A stretch of DNA of 33,930 nucleotides, from contig JANQZX010000001.1 of the NCBI GenBank assembly GCA_030728245.1, positions 19,201 to 53,130 on the forward strand. Direction: 5' to 3'. Under the pieces are notes generated by a model. It did not search any database, was not told the DNA's origin, and worked only from the letters and a program-made list of their open reading frames with translations. Below are positions 25,280 to 33,887 of the stretch, in pieces. The DNA is from Saprospiraceae bacterium. GTDB lineage: Bacteria > Bacteroidota > Bacteroidia > Chitinophagales > Saprospiraceae. Both the position numbers and the translations under genes were made by a program. The stretch's first letter is position 1; every line of letters begins with the position of its first letter.

Positions 25280-26797
25280 GTACTTATTATTTTATCGTTC
25301 ATTTTTAATGACCTTTCTGCACAAAAGCAAAAACAACCAAATATCATATTCATTTTAGCAGATGATTTAGGTTATGGTGATTTGGGTGTGTATGGACAAG
25401 AATTAATTGAGACCCCTCATATAGACGCGTTGGCTAAAGGAGGCTTAAAATTTAATCAGTTTTATTCTGGTGCCCCAGTTTGTGCGCCCGCGAGATACAC
25501 CCTATTGACAGGAAAACATACCGGCCATTCTTTTATAAGGGGGAATGATGAATGGGGTTCAAGAGGAGATGTATGGAGTTTTGCCTCTATGTTGGAGAAT
25601 CCAAGGCTTGAGGGTCAATATCCTATACCAGATAGTACTTTTACTATACCTGAAATGCTAAAAAGTAAGGGATATACCTCTGCTGCTGTTGGAAAATGGG
25701 GTTTAGGTGCTCCGGAAACAGAAGGTTTACCAACCAGACAAGGTTTCGATTTTTTCTATGGGTATAATTGCCAACGATGGGCACATACGTACTATCCTCC
25801 TTTTTTGTGGAAAAACGAAAAAAGAGTTTCCCTTGGTAATCCTTTAATGCTGGCTGCACAAAAATGGAAAGTTGGTGTTGATTCAACCAGAGAAGAAAAT
25901 TATGCTCCTTTTGTTGGGCTGGAATATGCTCCTGAATCAATGTTAAAGGAGGCTGTTCAATATATAGAGACCAATAAAAACAACCCATTTTTTCTTTATT
26001 TTGCTTCACCTATACCTCATGCAGGGTTACAGGCACCAAAGCGTTGGATTGATTATTATCAGAAAAAACTCGGAAAGGAGGATCCCTATTTAGGCAACAA
26101 AGGATATGTTCCAGCCTACGCTCCTAAAGCCACCTATGCTGCCATGATTTCCTATCTGGACGAACAAGTCGGCACTTTGGTATCCACCTTAAAAGCATTG
26201 GGATTATATGAAAATACATTAATCATATTTACTAGCGACAATGGCCCAACCTACGCCGGAGGAGTTGATGCCGCCTATTTTAATTCAGCAGGACCGTTCC
26301 CGGAACATCCTGATCGTATAAAAGGATCTGTCTTTGAGGGAGGTATTCGTGTACCATTCATCGCTCATTGGCCTGCAAAAATTAAAGCGGCTGGAATTTC
26401 AGAACACATTGGGTATTTTCCAGATATTTTCCCCACATTTTCTGATCTGGTAGGTACAAAATCTCCAGCCAATACAGATGGCATCTCCATTTTACCAACC
26501 TTAACGAATAAGGGCAAACAAAAAGCTCATCCATGGCTTTATTGGGAATTTCCCGAGTATGGCGGACAACAGGCCATACGCCAGGGTGATTGGAAAATGA
26601 TTCGACTTAAATTACACAAGGAAGATGGTAAACCAGCTCTTTATAACCTGGCAAATGACCCAAAAGAAGCCATTGACTTAAGCCAACAATTTCCGGAAAA
26701 GGTTTCTGAATTGAATAAAATTATTATTTCTCAACACGTAGAATCTGAAAATAAAAAATTCAGAATTAGCCGATTGGGAGATACTATTAATCCATAA
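25268..26797 (+). CDS. Exported arylsulfatase-type sulfatase
   Basis: Sulfate-ester hydrolase, 509 residues from ATG 25268, where a clean signal peptide begins (MRYIVLIILSFIFNDLSAQ); a longer frame from TTG 25232 adds 12 residues with no signal character. FILADDLGYGD at 28-38 supplies metal ligands. C72-A-P-A-R76 is an intact CxPxR motif needing conversion to formylglycine. GKWGLG, FTSDNGPTYAGG and the C-terminal WKMIRLKLHKEDG block match arylsulfatases of the A-like group. It differs clearly from the sulfatase at 18982, so it is not a recent duplicate. The formylglycine-generating enzyme gene starts 14 nt after its stop. Its start codon lies inside a long inverted repeat. Confidence 0.92.
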   Translation: MRYIVLIILSFIFNDLSAQKQKQPNIIFILADDLGYGDLGVYGQELIETPHIDALAKGGLKFNQFYSGAPVCAPARYTLLTGKHTGHSFIRGNDEWGSRGDVWSFASMLENPRLEGQYPIPDSTFTIPEMLKSKGYTSAAVGKWGLGAPETEGLPTRQGFDFFYGYNCQRWAHTYYPPFLWKNEKRVSLGNPLMLAAQKWKVGVDSTREENYAPFVGLEYAPESMLKEAVQYIETNKNNPFFLYFASPIPHAGLQAPKRWIDYYQKKLGKEDPYLGNKGYVPAYAPKATYAAMISYLDEQVGTLVSTLKALGLYENTLIIFTSDNGPTYAGGVDAAYFNSAGPFPEHPDRIKGSVFEGGIRVPFIAHWPAKIKAAGISEHIGYFPDIFPTFSDLVGTKSPANTDGISILPTLTNKGKQKAHPWLYWEFPEYGGQQAIRQGDWKMIRLKLHKEDGKPALYNLANDPKEAIDLSQQFPEKVSELNKIIISQHVESENKKFRISRLGDTINP

Positions 26798-26811
26798 TTA
26801 TTAAGACATCC

Positions 26812-27969
26812 ATGAAAAATATTGCGCTTTTACTTCTTTGTTTGGTTTTATTTCAATGTAAAAATGACACAAAAGTAACTATTGAAAAAGAAACTGTATC
26901 GACAGCATTACCCATGTGCCATCAAGGTATTCCAGGGGAAGAAGCCATACAAAAAAAATGGATGGAAGAAATAAATGAGATAAAACCTGATGTAAAAATG
27001 GCAAAGGAAACCAACGGGATGGTGTTCATTCCCGAAGGAACCTATACCAGAGGGGCTACCGAATATCCTGCTGAAAGAAATCAAACCGAAGGAAGTTTGC
27101 CAAGAAAGGATGAGTATCCTCTCAATAAAATAAACATACCCTCATTTTATATGGACGCTCATGAGGTCACAAACAAAGAGTTTGAAAAATTTGTCAAGGC
27201 CACTGGATGGATAACCATTGCAGAAAGACCCATTGATATTAATGAAATAGCTAAACAAATGCCACCTGGCACTCCCCTACCTGATCCTGAAACATTAAAA
27301 CCAGGATCATTGGTTTTTAAAGAAGTCTCTCCAGAGGAAAATCATTTTTCAGAATGGTGGACATTTACAGCAGGAGCCAACTGGAAACATCCACAAGGGC
27401 CTGGTAGCATGTACAAAGCAGATCATCCTGTGGTTCATGTGAGTTGGTATGACGCCATGGCCTATTGTAAATGGTCGGGTAAAAGGTTACCTACTGAGTC
27501 TGAATGGGAATATGCAGGAAGAGGCGGAAGTGAGTCAGCACTATATGCCTGGGGGAATAGTGCACCAGGTCAGGAGAAATCACAGGGAAATTATTGGCAG
27601 GGGGTCTTTCCTAATAAAAATACAGGGGAAGACGGGTACCTGAAAACAAGTCCAGTTGGAACATTCAAACCCAATGAGTATGGATTATATGATATGAGCG
27701 GAAATGTATGGGAATGGTGTAACGATTGGTATCATTGGTATGCCTATACTTGTGATTCCGAAAGTGAATTATTGGAAAACCCAAGTGGTCCGTCCAAAAG
27801 TTTTGATCCATCTTTTCCAAATACAGCACAAAAAACAATGCGCGGCGGTTCCTTTCTTTGCAATGATTCTTACTGCGCAGGTTACAGAGTAGCAGCCAGA
27901 ATGAAATCAAGTCCGGATACTGGTTCAGAACATACTGGATTTCGCTGTGTAAAATCAGGTAATTACTAA
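26812..27969 (+). CDS. Exported formylglycine-generating enzyme (SUMF1/FGE family lipoprotein)
   Basis: Oxidises the CxPxR cysteine of sulfatases to formylglycine using oxygen. A lipobox (LFQC, C16) marks it as a lipoprotein, so it works outside the cytoplasm. The FGE fold runs from about 70 to 382: GMVFIPEGTYTRG, MDAHEVTNKEFEKFV, HPVVHVSWYDAMAYCKWSGKRLP, MSGNVWEWCNDWY, then GGSFLCNDSYCAGYRVAAR and GFRCV. C350 and C355 match the copper-binding cysteine pair of true FGE (human C336 and C341), which many look-alike family members lack. It follows the sulfatase by 14 nt, so they are almost certainly co-transcribed. The FGE call is strong; activity on both local sulfatases is inferred. Confidence 0.9.
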   Translation: MKNIALLLLCLVLFQCKNDTKVTIEKETVSTALPMCHQGIPGEEAIQKKWMEEINEIKPDVKMAKETNGMVFIPEGTYTRGATEYPAERNQTEGSLPRKDEYPLNKINIPSFYMDAHEVTNKEFEKFVKATGWITIAERPIDINEIAKQMPPGTPLPDPETLKPGSLVFKEVSPEENHFSEWWTFTAGANWKHPQGPGSMYKADHPVVHVSWYDAMAYCKWSGKRLPTESEWEYAGRGGSESALYAWGNSAPGQEKSQGNYWQGVFPNKNTGEDGYLKTSPVGTFKPNEYGLYDMSGNVWEWCNDWYHWYAYTCDSESELLENPSGPSKSFDPSFPNTAQKTMRGGSFLCNDSYCAGYRVAARMKSSPDTGSEHTGFRCVKSGNY

Positions 27970-28084
27970 TGGTTTTTTCTTATTTTTAAAGAATCTAATT
28001 TTAAAATAGGCGGTTTTGTAAGATTTTTATTTCAAAAAAGGTAAAAAAACTTACATTTACAAAAACACCTGTTAAAATAGATTC

Positions 28085-29854
28085 ATGCAACCAACCGACA
28101 TTAAAGACCCGGAATACTTTCATAAAGTAGTAGATTGCCAGTATGCCTGTCCTGCGCATACCCCAGTTCCAGAATATATTCGCCTTATTTCGCAAGAAAA
28201 ATACACCGAGGCTTACATGATTAACTGGGAATCCAATGTATTTCCCGGCGTTTTAGGAAGGACCTGCGACAGACCCTGTGAACCAGCTTGCAGAAGAGGT
28301 AGAATAGAGGAGGAACCAGTGGCTATTTGTCGTTTAAAAAGAGTGGCAGCCGATAATAAAGGTGAAGTGAAACCTTTTATGCCTCAGGGACCTTTTTCTT
28401 TCAATGGTAAGAAAATCGCTTTAGTTGGCGGTGGACCTGCCTCTTTAACCGTAGCCAGAGATCTTGCTCCTCTAGGATATGAAATCCATTTATTCGATGA
28501 GCAATTTAAAGGAGGAGGATTTATGAGGAGTCAAATTCCTTCCTTCCGATTACCTGAATCGGTACTGGATGAAGAAGTAAATTATATTCTTGATCTTGGT
28601 ATTCACACTCATTTTAACCATTTTGTACATAGTCTGGAGGAGCTATTGTCACAAGATTATGATGCAGTATTTGTGGGAACTGGCGCTCCAAAAGGAAGGG
28701 ATTTACCTGATTTGCCCGGACGAAATGAGGGCGCAAAAAATATTCATATTGGCATTAACTGGTTGGCAAATGTTGCTTTTGAACATACCACCAACATTGG
28801 AAAAAAGGTCATTGTGCTCGGTGGAGGAAATACAGCCATGGATTGCTGCAGGACGTCAAGAAGACTTGGTGGAGAATCTGTTAAAGTAGTGGTAAGGAGC
28901 CCATATAGCGAAATGAAAGCCTCTCCCTGGGAAAAAGAAGATGCTATGCATGAGGATATTCCCATTGTAGATAATCACGTTCCCATTGAATTTGTCGTGA
29001 AAGATGGCGTCTTGAAAGGAATGAATTTTGAGAAAGTAACGCCCATTATTGAAAATGGAAAGAGAAAACTGGTTCCTACCGGTGAACCTCTTGTTTTTAT
29101 TGAAGCTGATGATGTTTTAATTGCTATTGGCCAGGAAAATAGCTTTCCATGGATTGAACGAAATATAGGTGTTACTTTTGATAAATGGGACATGCCTGAA
29201 GTCGATACATTAACTCATGCCTCATCTCATCCAAAAGTATTTTTTGGAGGAGATGCAGCATGGGGGCCTAAAAATGTCATTACAGCGGTCGCTCATGGAC
29301 ATCAGGCTGCTATTTCCATAGATCTTGCTTGCAGAAATCTACCATTGACTCAAAGGCCCTCCCCTTTTGTTAATCTTGTTAGCCAGAAAATGGGTTTACA
29401 TGAATGGGCTTATGAAAGTAATGTAGTTAATGATGTAAGGTACACCGTAGCTCAGGCTGATAAAAAAGTCACGCTAAGTAATAGAAAAACTGAAGTTGAA
29501 CTTGGATTTACCAAACATGAAGGGTGTAAGGAGGCAGAAAGATGCTTGAATTGTGATGTTCAAACCGTTTTTGTTGAAGATAAATGTATTGAATGTGATG
29601 CCTGTGTTGATATTTGTCCAACCACTTGTATCACCTTCATTGACAATGCAGAGGAAGATGAATTGAGACAATTATTGAATATGCCCGCCTTGAATACCTC
29701 ACAGGACTTATATGTTTCAGCCCCGCTTAAAACTAAAAGAGTCATGGTTAAGGACGAGGATGTTTGTCTTCATTGCGGTTTATGTGCAGAAAGATGCCCT
29801 ACCTCAGCATGGGATATGCATAAATTTTTATATAAAGTGACTAAAGCAGGTTAA
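28085..29854 (+). CDS. GltD-like FAD/NAD(P) oxidoreductase with N- and C-terminal Fe-S domains (KorC-like)
   Basis: A 589-residue electron-transfer subunit. N-terminal GltD-type Fe-S domain has C18, C22, C61, C65 and C69. FAD site VGGGPAS is at 114-120 and the NAD(P) site VLGGGNTAMD at 244-253, as in the glutamate synthase small subunit. The C-terminus adds a two-cluster ferredoxin: CIECDACVDICP (501-512) and CLHCGLCAERCP (561-572). korA starts 9 nt after its stop and korB overlaps korA, so all three form one operon. It probably moves electrons between NAD(P)H and the 2-oxoacid oxidoreductase. A FAD subunit of this kind, KorC, was described with KorAB in Thauera aromatica (from memory). A weak promoter box, TACATTTA, lies at 28052-28059. 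Confidence 0.87.
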   Translation: MQPTDIKDPEYFHKVVDCQYACPAHTPVPEYIRLISQEKYTEAYMINWESNVFPGVLGRTCDRPCEPACRRGRIEEEPVAICRLKRVAADNKGEVKPFMPQGPFSFNGKKIALVGGGPASLTVARDLAPLGYEIHLFDEQFKGGGFMRSQIPSFRLPESVLDEEVNYILDLGIHTHFNHFVHSLEELLSQDYDAVFVGTGAPKGRDLPDLPGRNEGAKNIHIGINWLANVAFEHTTNIGKKVIVLGGGNTAMDCCRTSRRLGGESVKVVVRSPYSEMKASPWEKEDAMHEDIPIVDNHVPIEFVVKDGVLKGMNFEKVTPIIENGKRKLVPTGEPLVFIEADDVLIAIGQENSFPWIERNIGVTFDKWDMPEVDTLTHASSHPKVFFGGDAAWGPKNVITAVAHGHQAAISIDLACRNLPLTQRPSPFVNLVSQKMGLHEWAYESNVVNDVRYTVAQADKKVTLSNRKTEVELGFTKHEGCKEAERCLNCDVQTVFVEDKCIECDACVDICPTTCITFIDNAEEDELRQLLNMPALNTSQDLYVSAPLKTKRVMVKDEDVCLHCGLCAERCPTSAWDMHKFLYKVTKAG

Positions 29855-29863
29855 TTTCAGAGT

Positions 29864-31690
29864 ATGTCAGATAAATTAAAAATAAATGACTTTGTTGTCA
29901 GATTCGCCAATGTGAATGGAACAGGGTCAGCCAGTGCCAATTTACTTTTTTGTAAGGCCATTTTTAGAATGGGTATTCCCGTAACACCAAAAAATATTTT
30001 TCCTTCTAATATTCAAGGTTTACCAACCTGGTACGAAGTGAGGGTCAGTGAAAAAGGTTATTTAGGCCGACGGGATGGTATTGACCTAATGGTTGCCGTT
30101 AATGCACAAAGTATGGAGGCTGATATAAAAAGTGTTCGTCCAGGAGGATATTTGCTTTATGATAGTAGCAAAAAATTACCTGATCATTACAGAAGGGATG
30201 ATATATATTTTATTCCCATTCCACTTATGGAGATTTGTAATGAAACCTATACCGATGCCAGACTCAGATTATTATTTAAAAATATCATCTATGTTGGAGC
30301 CTTGGCAGAATTGATGCAATTTGATTTTTCTGTGTTTGAATCTTTATTGGGAGACCAATTCAAAGGCAAGGAAAAGTTAATTGCCCCCAATTTAAATGCC
30401 CTGAAATTAGGTTCAGATTTTATAAAAGCAAATTACAGGGGTACTTTTGATTTAAAGGTTGAAAGAAGAGATTTACTCAAGGATGCCATTATGACGGATG
30501 GAAATAGTGCCTGTGGATTGGGGGCTATTTACGGAGGTGCGACTTTTGCAGCCTGGTATCCGATAACACCATCTACCTCGGTAGTTGAAGCTTTTATGGA
30601 ATATGCTGATGAATTTCGAGAAGAAAAAGAGACGGGCAAACGAAAAGTGGCCATTATTCAGGCAGAAGATGAATTAGCTGCCATTGGCATGGTGATTGGT
30701 GCCAATTGGAATGGTGCCAGAGCCTTTACCGCAACAAGTGGTCCAGGTTTATCCTTAATGAATGAATTTTTAGGTCTGGCGTATTTTGCAGAAATACCTT
30801 TAGTACTCATTGATGTTCAACGAACGGGACCCTCCACTGGAATGCCAACGAGAACCCAACAATCCGATATTTTGGAAGCAGCTTATGCTTCTCACGGAGA
30901 TACCAGACATATTTTATTGTTCCCTTCCACTCCAAAAGAATGTTTTGATTTGACCGCTACCGCATTTGACCTGTCGGAACAGTTGCAAACACCCGTAATT
31001 CTCATGACAGATTTAGATTTAGGGATGAATGATCACATTTCTGAACCATTCTCATGGGATGATTCTAAAGAATACCAAAGAGGAAAAGTCCTTGATTATG
31101 ATGATTTAGAAGAAATAGAGCGATTTGGCAGGTATTTGGATGTTGATAATGATGGAATAACCTATAGAACAATACCAGGCACTCATCCAACAAAGGGTTC
31201 CTTTTTCACCAGGGGAACATCAAGAGATGAATATGCTGCCTACACGGAAAATAGTCCTGCATATCAAAGAAATATGGATCGATTGGTCAAAAAATGGATT
31301 ACAGCAAGAGAATATGTTCCGTCTTCACAATTATATCAGGTAGAAAATAATTCAGAATACGGTATCTTATTTTTTGGAACTTCACAATATGCTGCTGAAG
31401 AAGCCATGGACATGTTAAAAGAGGAGAAATTTTTAGTGGATGGACTTCGTATAAAATCATTCCCCTTTGACCAGATAGCTATTGATTTTCTTCAAAGTCA
31501 TAAATATATTTTCATAGTAGAGCAAAATAGAGATGCCCAAATGAAAAGCCTTATTATGATTGAACTGGGTATTTCCGCTGAAAAGCTCATTTCCGTTTTG
31601 AATTACGATGGATTACCGATAACTGCCACCAATATTGTTCATCAGATTACTCATTCATTAGAAAGAGTTGAAAAATATACCACTGTATGA
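29864..31690 (+). CDS. korA: 2-oxoacid:acceptor oxidoreductase, fused gamma-alpha subunit
   Basis: Catalytic partner of the TPP subunit, converting a 2-oxoacid plus CoA to acyl-CoA and CO2 or the reverse. The gamma domain (about 8-190; VNGTGSASANLLFCKAI) is fused to the alpha domain (about 205-600; WYPITPSTSVVEAFM, IQAEDELAAIGMVIGANWNGARAFTATSGPG, DVQRTGPSTGMPTRTQQSD). Gamma-alpha fusion and 608 residues are the usual form in aerobic KorA. Its ATG overlaps nothing upstream; its stop overlaps the korB start as ATGA. Whether the substrate is 2-oxoglutarate, pyruvate or a branched oxoacid cannot be settled from the sequence. Confidence 0.9.
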   Translation: MSDKLKINDFVVRFANVNGTGSASANLLFCKAIFRMGIPVTPKNIFPSNIQGLPTWYEVRVSEKGYLGRRDGIDLMVAVNAQSMEADIKSVRPGGYLLYDSSKKLPDHYRRDDIYFIPIPLMEICNETYTDARLRLLFKNIIYVGALAELMQFDFSVFESLLGDQFKGKEKLIAPNLNALKLGSDFIKANYRGTFDLKVERRDLLKDAIMTDGNSACGLGAIYGGATFAAWYPITPSTSVVEAFMEYADEFREEKETGKRKVAIIQAEDELAAIGMVIGANWNGARAFTATSGPGLSLMNEFLGLAYFAEIPLVLIDVQRTGPSTGMPTRTQQSDILEAAYASHGDTRHILLFPSTPKECFDLTATAFDLSEQLQTPVILMTDLDLGMNDHISEPFSWDDSKEYQRGKVLDYDDLEEIERFGRYLDVDNDGITYRTIPGTHPTKGSFFTRGTSRDEYAAYTENSPAYQRNMDRLVKKWITAREYVPSSQLYQVENNSEYGILFFGTSQYAAEEAMDMLKEEKFLVDGLRIKSFPFDQIAIDFLQSHKYIFIVEQNRDAQMKSLIMIELGISAEKLISVLNYDGLPITATNIVHQITHSLERVEKYTTV

Positions 31691-32739
31691 CCTTCATCAA
31701 ACCAAAATTCAGACATCCTGATTTACCTAAGAACAAACTAGGTTACACCCTCTCCTATTACGAAGGTGCCTTATCAACCTTATGTGCAGGCTGTGGCCAT
31801 GATTCTATCAGTGCTGCCATCATACAATCAGCCTTTGAAATGAATATTGAACCTCATAAGTTAGCCAAATTATCAGGTATTGGATGTTCATCGAAAACGC
31901 CAACCTATTTTCTTGGTAATTCACATGGCTTCAATAGTGTACATGGAAGAATGCCTTCTGTCGCCACCGGAGCAAATATGGCCAATAAAGATTTGATATA
32001 TCTAGGTGTTTCCGGTGATGGTGATACAGCATCTATTGGCATGGGTCAATTTGTCCATGTTATCCGTAGAAATCTGAAAATGATTTACATTGTCATGAAT
32101 AATGGATGTTATGGATTAACAAAAGGGCAAGATTCCGCCACTGCTGACAATGGATCAATTAGTAAAGCGGGCATTGTCAATCAATTCCAGGCGATCGATT
32201 TATGCGGATTAGCCATTGAACTAGGTGCCACTTTTGTTGCACAAAGTTTTTCAGGGGATAAAAAACAACTCATTCCTTTAATAAAAGCGGCAATGGCGCA
32301 TAATGGATTTGCCTTCATTAACGTCATTTCCCCTTGTGTTACCTTTAACAATAATAAAGGATCTACTAAATCTTATGACTTCGTAAGAGGTCATTTGGAA
32401 GCCACTGGTACTTTTGATTTTGTTCCAGAAATGGAGGAAATAACAACTACCTATGAATCAGGGGAAAAACACGCCATAAAATTACATGATGGATCGTTAT
32501 TACAATTCAACAAATTAGATAGTGACTGGGATCCTTTAGATCGTTTTTCTGCTATGAAAGCAGTGCATCAGGCAAGAGAAAAGAATGAAATCATAACAGG
32601 ATTGCTTTACTTAAATCAAGGTGCTATGGATTTACATGAGCTGGTTAACACCTGTGACCGACCATTAAACACGCTTAAAAAAGAAGATTTATGCCCTGGC
32701 AATGGTGCTTTGGCCAGTATAAATGCAGGATTAAGGTAA
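31687..32739 (+). CDS. korB: 2-oxoacid:acceptor oxidoreductase, TPP-binding beta subunit
   Basis: Binds thiamine diphosphate and a [4Fe-4S] cluster. The TPP motif runs from GVSGDGDTASIG to MNNGCYGLTKGQ. Candidate cluster cysteines are in LCAGCGHDS, GIGCSS and a later Cys in ISPCVTF. The YGLTKGQ block resembles 2-oxoglutarate-type KorB, so I prefer that substrate, with caution. It has 350 residues, is translationally coupled to korA by an ATGA overlap, and ends 9 nt before the convergent amine oxidase gene's stop. Confidence 0.9.
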   Translation: MTFIKPKFRHPDLPKNKLGYTLSYYEGALSTLCAGCGHDSISAAIIQSAFEMNIEPHKLAKLSGIGCSSKTPTYFLGNSHGFNSVHGRMPSVATGANMANKDLIYLGVSGDGDTASIGMGQFVHVIRRNLKMIYIVMNNGCYGLTKGQDSATADNGSISKAGIVNQFQAIDLCGLAIELGATFVAQSFSGDKKQLIPLIKAAMAHNGFAFINVISPCVTFNNNKGSTKSYDFVRGHLEATGTFDFVPEMEEITTTYESGEKHAIKLHDGSLLQFNKLDSDWDPLDRFSAMKAVHQAREKNEIITGLLYLNQGAMDLHELVNTCDRPLNTLKKEDLCPGNGALASINAGLR

Positions 32740-32748
32740 AAAGGGACT

Positions 32749-33813
32749 TTAAAAACGGGATTTAATTTTTTCTACCACATTGATTGCGGAAATAATAGCC
32801 CCTTCCATATATCCACCAAATTGAGCGGCTGTTTCTGTGCCAGAAAAATATAATTTACCATTCATATAGCTTTCTTGCAAGAGGGGGTGACCATTATGTT
32901 GGTGAGGCCTTTGAATAATTTGAGGACCTCCTGATATAAACTCATCAGTCCACACTTTATCATCATAAGCAATAAAGTTTAGGATTTGATTTCCTAAAAG
33001 TGAAGCTAATTGCTTTAAAACCAATTCCTTTCTTACTTCCTGAGAATAGGAAGCGGCACCGCTGTTGAGAAATCCGGTAAAACCAAATTTAGATTCCTCA
33101 AAATTTGTATGATCATACATTTCAGTGACTATGCCAGCATGGCTGTAAAGCATACCAGAATAACCATTTTCGCGCCAAAAAGCCTTTTCATATTCCAATA
33201 CAAATTTGACAGATCCAGCCATCCAGGTATGAACTGTTGGTAATAAATGGTAAATATCGTTTGGTAAATCAGGCGAAAACGATATTTTAACGCCAACCAA
33301 ATGAGGAGGCATACATAAAACAACTGTATCAGCAGACCATTTCTTACCATCTGTGGTTTCAATCAATATTTCACTTCCAAGGTCTATGACCTGAGAAACG
33401 CTGGTATTTAAATGAATCTCAACATCATCCAATTTTTTCGATAAAGTCTTAATAATATTTTGGGTACCTCCTGCTATTCTATAAGAAGGACTTTCAGATT
33501 CCGGCACATAAAATGATTGGGCAGGCTCAAAAGATTTGGTTTGGAAGAGGGAAATACCCTTTGAAAATTGAAAAAAACGATTTATTCCCAACTCATCCAG
33601 CAAGGCTGATAAATTTTGGTGAATATCGGAAAACCAGGTTGCCCCTAATTCTAAAGGCGTTTCCAATTTACCCATTTTAGTATGAATTCTTCCCCCTAAT
33701 CGATGCGAAGCCTCTAAAATAGTAACCTTATACTTAGATGTCGAAAGCAAATAAGCCAGCGTCAGACCACTTAGGCCACCACCGATGATAAAAATTCGAT
33801 TATTTGAATGCAT
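32749..33813 (-). CDS. FAD-dependent amine oxidase-family protein
   Basis: Flavin oxidoreductase of the monoamine oxidase/phytoene desaturase-like group, 354 residues. The Rossmann dinucleotide motif GGGLSG is at 11-16 with E34 of ILEASHRLGGRI binding the FAD ribose. A second FAD-binding block, FSGTETAAQFGGYMEGAI, lies near the C-terminus. PSYRIAGGTQNIIKTLSKKL and VVLCMPPHL are also typical. No signal peptide or membrane anchor, so cytoplasmic. It is shorter than most monoamine oxidases (about 450-500). Substrate unknown; no polyamine or carotenoid genes are nearby. Fold call firm. Confidence 0.85.
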   Translation of the reverse strand: MHSNNRIFIIGGGLSGLTLAYLLSTSKYKVTILEASHRLGGRIHTKMGKLETPLELGATWFSDIHQNLSALLDELGINRFFQFSKGISLFQTKSFEPAQSFYVPESESPSYRIAGGTQNIIKTLSKKLDDVEIHLNTSVSQVIDLGSEILIETTDGKKWSADTVVLCMPPHLVGVKISFSPDLPNDIYHLLPTVHTWMAGSVKFVLEYEKAFWRENGYSGMLYSHAGIVTEMYDHTNFEESKFGFTGFLNSGAASYSQEVRKELVLKQLASLLGNQILNFIAYDDKVWTDEFISGGPQIIQRPHQHNGHPLLQESYMNGKLYFSGTETAAQFGGYMEGAIISAINVVEKIKSRF

Positions 33814-33879
33814 AATTTAGCGATATAAGAGAGAAAATGGAGGAAAACGGGTAAGATATGAGATGGCATAATGTACTTA

Positions 33880-33887
33880 CAAATATA
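33880..33887 (-). promoter_or_regulatory. Candidate -7 box for the amine oxidase gene
   Basis: CAAATATA on the plus strand reads TATATTTG on the minus strand, a match to TAnnTTTG, 67 nt before the start codon. No clear -33 box. Confidence 0.33.

Noticed and set aside
25644-26009. 121-residue minus-strand frame opposite the second sulfatase
   Set aside because: Antisense shadow; low-complexity aromatic sequence and no promoter or domain.
28590-28889. 99-residue plus-strand frame inside the GltD-like gene
   Set aside because: Frame-shifted reading of the FAD/NAD(P) region; no independent start or family match.
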